DNA from: Nocardia sp. NBC_00565
GTDB taxonomy: Bacteria; Actinomycetota; Actinomycetes; Mycobacteriales; Mycobacteriaceae
DNA: 64,000 nucleotides
Direction: 5' to 3'
Assembly (NCBI RefSeq): GCF_036345915.1
Contig: NZ_CP107785.1
Coordinates: 1,488,001-1,552,000 of the forward strand
Positions 61,478 to 64,000 of the stretch are shown piece by piece (position 1 is the stretch's first letter; the number at the start of each line of letters is the position of its first letter). The position numbers and the translations under genes were made by a program. The notes under the pieces are model-generated. The model was given only the letters and a program-made list of their open reading frames with translations. It searched no databases and was not told where the DNA came from.

Positions 61478-62872
61478 CTAGGCAGGGCGGGGGTGCGGCC
61501 GGACCTGTTCGAGTTGTGCGGCGACGGACAGGATCGTCGGCTCACCGTTGGTCGGACCGACCAGTTGCACCGAGAGCGGGAGGCCGTCGGTCGAGATGCC
61601 CGCGGGCAGCGCTGCGGCTGGATGCCCGGTCGCATTCCACAGTCCGGTGTAGGCGATCATCGGAATCGAGGCGAGTTGCGCGCGGACGCTGTTCGCGCCG
61701 TCGAGGACACCGACCCGGGGCGGTCGGCTCGCGATGGTGGGGGTCAGCAGCAGATCGCACTGGTCGAAGATGCGATCGGCCTTGCGCGCCACGGCTTCTC
61801 CGCGACGCATGGCCCAGTCGACGACGGGTTGGCGCGCCCACGCGCCGAGAGCGACGGTCTGGCGGGTGCGGTGTTCGAGGCGTTCGGGGTGATCGACGAA
61901 CGGGATCTCGGCGCGGATGCCGCCGTAGAACTGCGGGTAGAAGGCGAACGTGAAATCGGGGTAGTGCGGATCGATCTCGGTGACCGTATGGCCCAGTTGG
62001 GCGAGGAGTTCGGCGGTATCGCGCACCGCGCGCACATGCTCGGGATCCGCTTTGGCCAGCAGCGTCGGTGATTTCGTGCTGTAGCCGATGCGCAGGCCGG
62101 TGGGTGTCCGGCGTGCGGCCTCCTCGAATGACAGCACCGGATCGGGCGCCTGGAAGCGGTCAACGGGCGCGTTGCCGCGGATCACGTCGTAGACGATCGC
62201 GGAATCGAGCACGCTGCGGGTGAGCGGGCCGACGACGCCGAGCGCCCACCACAGGTGTGCGTGCGGTGCGTTCGGTACGCGTCCGCGCTGGGGCTTCAGG
62301 CCGAACAGGCCACAGCAGGCGGACGGAATCCGGATCGAGCCACCGCCGTCACCGCCCAGCGCGACCGGCACCAGTCCCGCCGCCACCGCCGCGGCGGAAC
62401 CACCGCTGGAGCCGCCGGTCGAGCGGGTTCGGTCCCATGGATTGCGGGTCAGTCCGTAGGTGCTCGACTCGGTGTAGGGCCACTGCCCGAACTCCGGCAT
62501 GGTGGTCTTGCCGACGATGACGGCGCCGGCCGCCCGCAACCGCCGGACCACCTCGGCATCGGCGGGCGCCGGGGTTTCGTTGGCTCGGGTGCCGAAGGTC
62601 GTCACGACGCCTGCCACGTCGATTTCGTCCTTGATCGCGATCGGGATGCCGTGCAGCGGGCCGAGGGCCGCGCCCGCGCCGCGTCGCTGATCTCGCTCGA
62701 TGGCTTCGGCGATGGCCTGTTCGCGCAGCACGCGGGTGAACGCATTGAGTTCGCTCGCCCGCTCGATACCGTCGAGGGTCGCTTCGACCAGTTCACGGGC
62801 CGAAACGACGCCCTGATTCAGCAGCTCCCGCTGCTCCAGCACACCGGAGGCTACGACCTCGCGCAGATCCAT
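61478..62872 (-). CDS. amidase (amidase-signature family)
   Basis: This 464-residue amidase carries the Ser-cisSer-Lys triad: Lys81 in PIAIKDEIDVAG, cis-Ser155 in STGGSSGGSAAAVAAG and nucleophile Ser179 in GGDGGGSIRIPS. It hydrolyses a carboxamide; GatA-like tRNA function is unlikely as no GatB or GatC is near. ATG 62872 has GAGGAG upstream. It is flanked by a TetR remnant upstream and an SRPBCC remnant downstream. Confidence 0.92.
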   Translation of the reverse strand: MDLREVVASGVLEQRELLNQGVVSARELVEATLDGIERASELNAFTRVLREQAIAEAIERDQRRGAGAALGPLHGIPIAIKDEIDVAGVVTTFGTRANETPAPADAEVVRRLRAAGAVIVGKTTMPEFGQWPYTESSTYGLTRNPWDRTRSTGGSSGGSAAAVAAGLVPVALGGDGGGSIRIPSACCGLFGLKPQRGRVPNAPHAHLWWALGVVGPLTRSVLDSAIVYDVIRGNAPVDRFQAPDPVLSFEEAARRTPTGLRIGYSTKSPTLLAKADPEHVRAVRDTAELLAQLGHTVTEIDPHYPDFTFAFYPQFYGGIRAEIPFVDHPERLEHRTRQTVALGAWARQPVVDWAMRRGEAVARKADRIFDQCDLLLTPTIASRPPRVGVLDGANSVRAQLASIPMIAYTGLWNATGHPAAALPAGISTDGLPLSVQLVGPTNGEPTILSVAAQLEQVRPHPRPA

Positions 62873-62984
62873 CTCTATCGCTCCTCTTGACCCACACGTC
62901 GCGTGGGCTGATCCGAGCACCCGACGGTAGTTAGTCAAACGACCATTCGGCAGTCAATACGCAGCGTACGGGCGCTGGGTTCAT

Positions 62985-63190
62985 TATCGCTGACATCAAT
63001 ATTCTCGGCGTTTCTCAGGCGGGGTTCGCGGGAGCACGGCGAGGATGTCCCGGCGATGGCGAGTACGGGCACCGCGGCGCCGATCTGCGGCGTGCTGCGG
63101 GTCCCGGCTTCGGTCGGTGCGGCCGCCGGGCAGGGCAACAGCGCGGCGGTCGGCTACCACTTCGGCACCAAGGCCTGTGGCCTTCGGCTT
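62985..63190 (+). pseudogene. remnant of a TetR-family regulator N-terminus
   Basis: Translation gives ILGVSQAGFA, then after a one-base shift EHGEDVPAM, and further on AAAGQGNSAAVGYHFGTK. These correspond in order to the first helix and the recognition helix of TetR proteins (typically ...LFAEHGEDV... and ...QRNxSAVxYHFG...). The intervening segment is abnormal and the rest of the protein is lost. Confidence 0.5.
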
Positions 63191-63326
63191 CGGCGTAGTC
63201 TGCCTCGACCCACGTGGTCTCGGCTGGTGACGGTGGATCCCCAGCGCGGGGAGCCGAGGAGCCTTCGACAGCACAGCACCCGCGCCGTACTTTGATTACG
63301 AGACGGATGTAATGGGAGGAAGTGCG

Positions 63327-64000
63327 ATGCGTGTCGATGTCGAATTCACCAGTGGCGCAGTGACCTTGCGGGGTTGGCTGTATCGGCCCGAGCAGGCGTC
63401 GGGGCTCGTCCCGCTGGTGGTGATGACGCACGGCTTCGCGGGCGTCAAGGAATGGGTTGCCCCGTTCGCTGAAGTGTTCAGCAAGGCCGGTTTGGCCTGT
63501 CTTGTCTACGACCACCCCGGATTCGGGACTTCCGATGGTGAACCACGTTTCGAGGTCGACCCTTTCGCGCAGATCGAGGGGTACCGCGATGCGATCACCT
63601 TCGCGCAGACCCTCGACGGTATCGACCCGGAACGCATCGGCATCTGGGGAACCAGTTTCGCGGGCGGCCATGTCCTGGTGGTCGCGGCGACCGACCGGCG
63701 CGTGCGCGCGGTCGTATCGCAGGTGCCACTGACCAACGGCTGGGCCAACTTTCGCAGCTTGGTGCCCTCCATCATGTTGCCTGCTGTCCATGCGGGGATC
63801 GCCGCCGACCGCCAGGCCCGCGCCTCGGGCAAACCACATCAGACGATCAAGGCGGCCTCCGATGATCCGACCGAACTCGTCGCCATGCCCGGTATCGAGG
63901 TCTACAACTGGTTGATGGCCAACGGACCGCAAATCCCGACCTGGCGCAACGAGGTCACCCTCTCCAGCGTCGACAAGTTCCAGTCCTACGCCCCGGAAGC
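63327..64000 (+). CDS. alpha/beta hydrolase, 3' end beyond window
   Basis: The first 224 residues of an alpha/beta hydrolase of the YcjY/dienelactone-hydrolase-like group are present. LRGWLYRPE, VVMTHGFAGVKEW (oxyanion), YDHPGFGTSDGEPRFEVDP and the nucleophile elbow IWGTSFAGG with Ser110 are visible. The acid and His lie past the edge. The ATG at 63327 has GGGAGGA upstream. The substrate is unknown. Confidence 0.88.
   Translation, partial: MRVDVEFTSGAVTLRGWLYRPEQASGLVPLVVMTHGFAGVKEWVAPFAEVFSKAGLACLVYDHPGFGTSDGEPRFEVDPFAQIEGYRDAITFAQTLDGIDPERIGIWGTSFAGGHVLVVAATDRRVRAVVSQVPLTNGWANFRSLVPSIMLPAVHAGIAADRQARASGKPHQTIKAASDDPTELVAMPGIEVYNWLMANGPQIPTWRNEVTLSSVDKFQSYAPE

Overview
The window is GC-rich DNA of an actinomycete. 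The gene content points to Nocardia or a close relative within the Mycobacteriales: a four-gene conservon, a DUF574 methyltransferase, an Rv0910-like SRPBCC protein, a mycobacterial-type alanine dehydrogenase, and many GTG starts with ATGA overlaps. This assignment is inferred from content. No rRNA, tRNA, CRISPR array, integrase or replication origin was recognised.

Layout. 1-3.7 kb: a two-component pair (kinase cut by the left edge), a CqsA-like alpha-oxoamine synthase whose PLP lysine is replaced by Thr, and a convergent sensor kinase. 3.9-13.8 kb: small regulator/enzyme pairs (WYL-VOC, MerR-methyltransferase), a secreted CAP protein, a FIST/Mut7-C RNase operon, and a remnant made of IS630 transposase fused to a headless DUF5753 gene. 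14.2-34.3 kb: a purine catabolism block. PucR is divergent from uraD, uraH, uricase, xanthine dehydrogenase subunits, an 8-oxoguanine-deaminase-like enzyme, a purine permease and XdhC. A second operon follows: an allophanate-hydrolase-C-like protein, hyi, glxR, gcl, glycerate kinase, allantoinase, allantoicase and an EamA transporter. Together they would take purines through urate, allantoin and glyoxylate to phosphoglycerate; no recognisable ureidoglycolate lyase is present.

34.8-45.8 kb: MFS exporter, alpha/beta hydrolases, conservon cvnABCD, a PNPOx-like protein, and a VOC-TipA-type MerR operon with a 19-bp-spacer promoter and apparent leaderless start. 45.8-51.1 kb: a sugar ABC permease truncated at its 5' end exactly at one copy of a direct repeat. 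The second copy lies 4.3 kb away and encloses a GntR regulator, a divergent DUF1152 gene and a six-gene leftward operon of unknown or poorly characterised proteins. This is the best candidate for an undescribed accessory module.

51.2-64 kb: methyltransferase, PP2C-like phosphatase, quinone-oxidoreductase-like MDR protein, carotenoid oxygenase plus membrane protein divergent from PadR across an extended palindrome, alanine dehydrogenase, FAD monooxygenase, Lrp/AsnC regulator, EamA transporter, an amidase bracketed by two decayed gene fragments (SRPBCC 3' end, TetR 5' end), and an alpha/beta hydrolase cut by the right edge.
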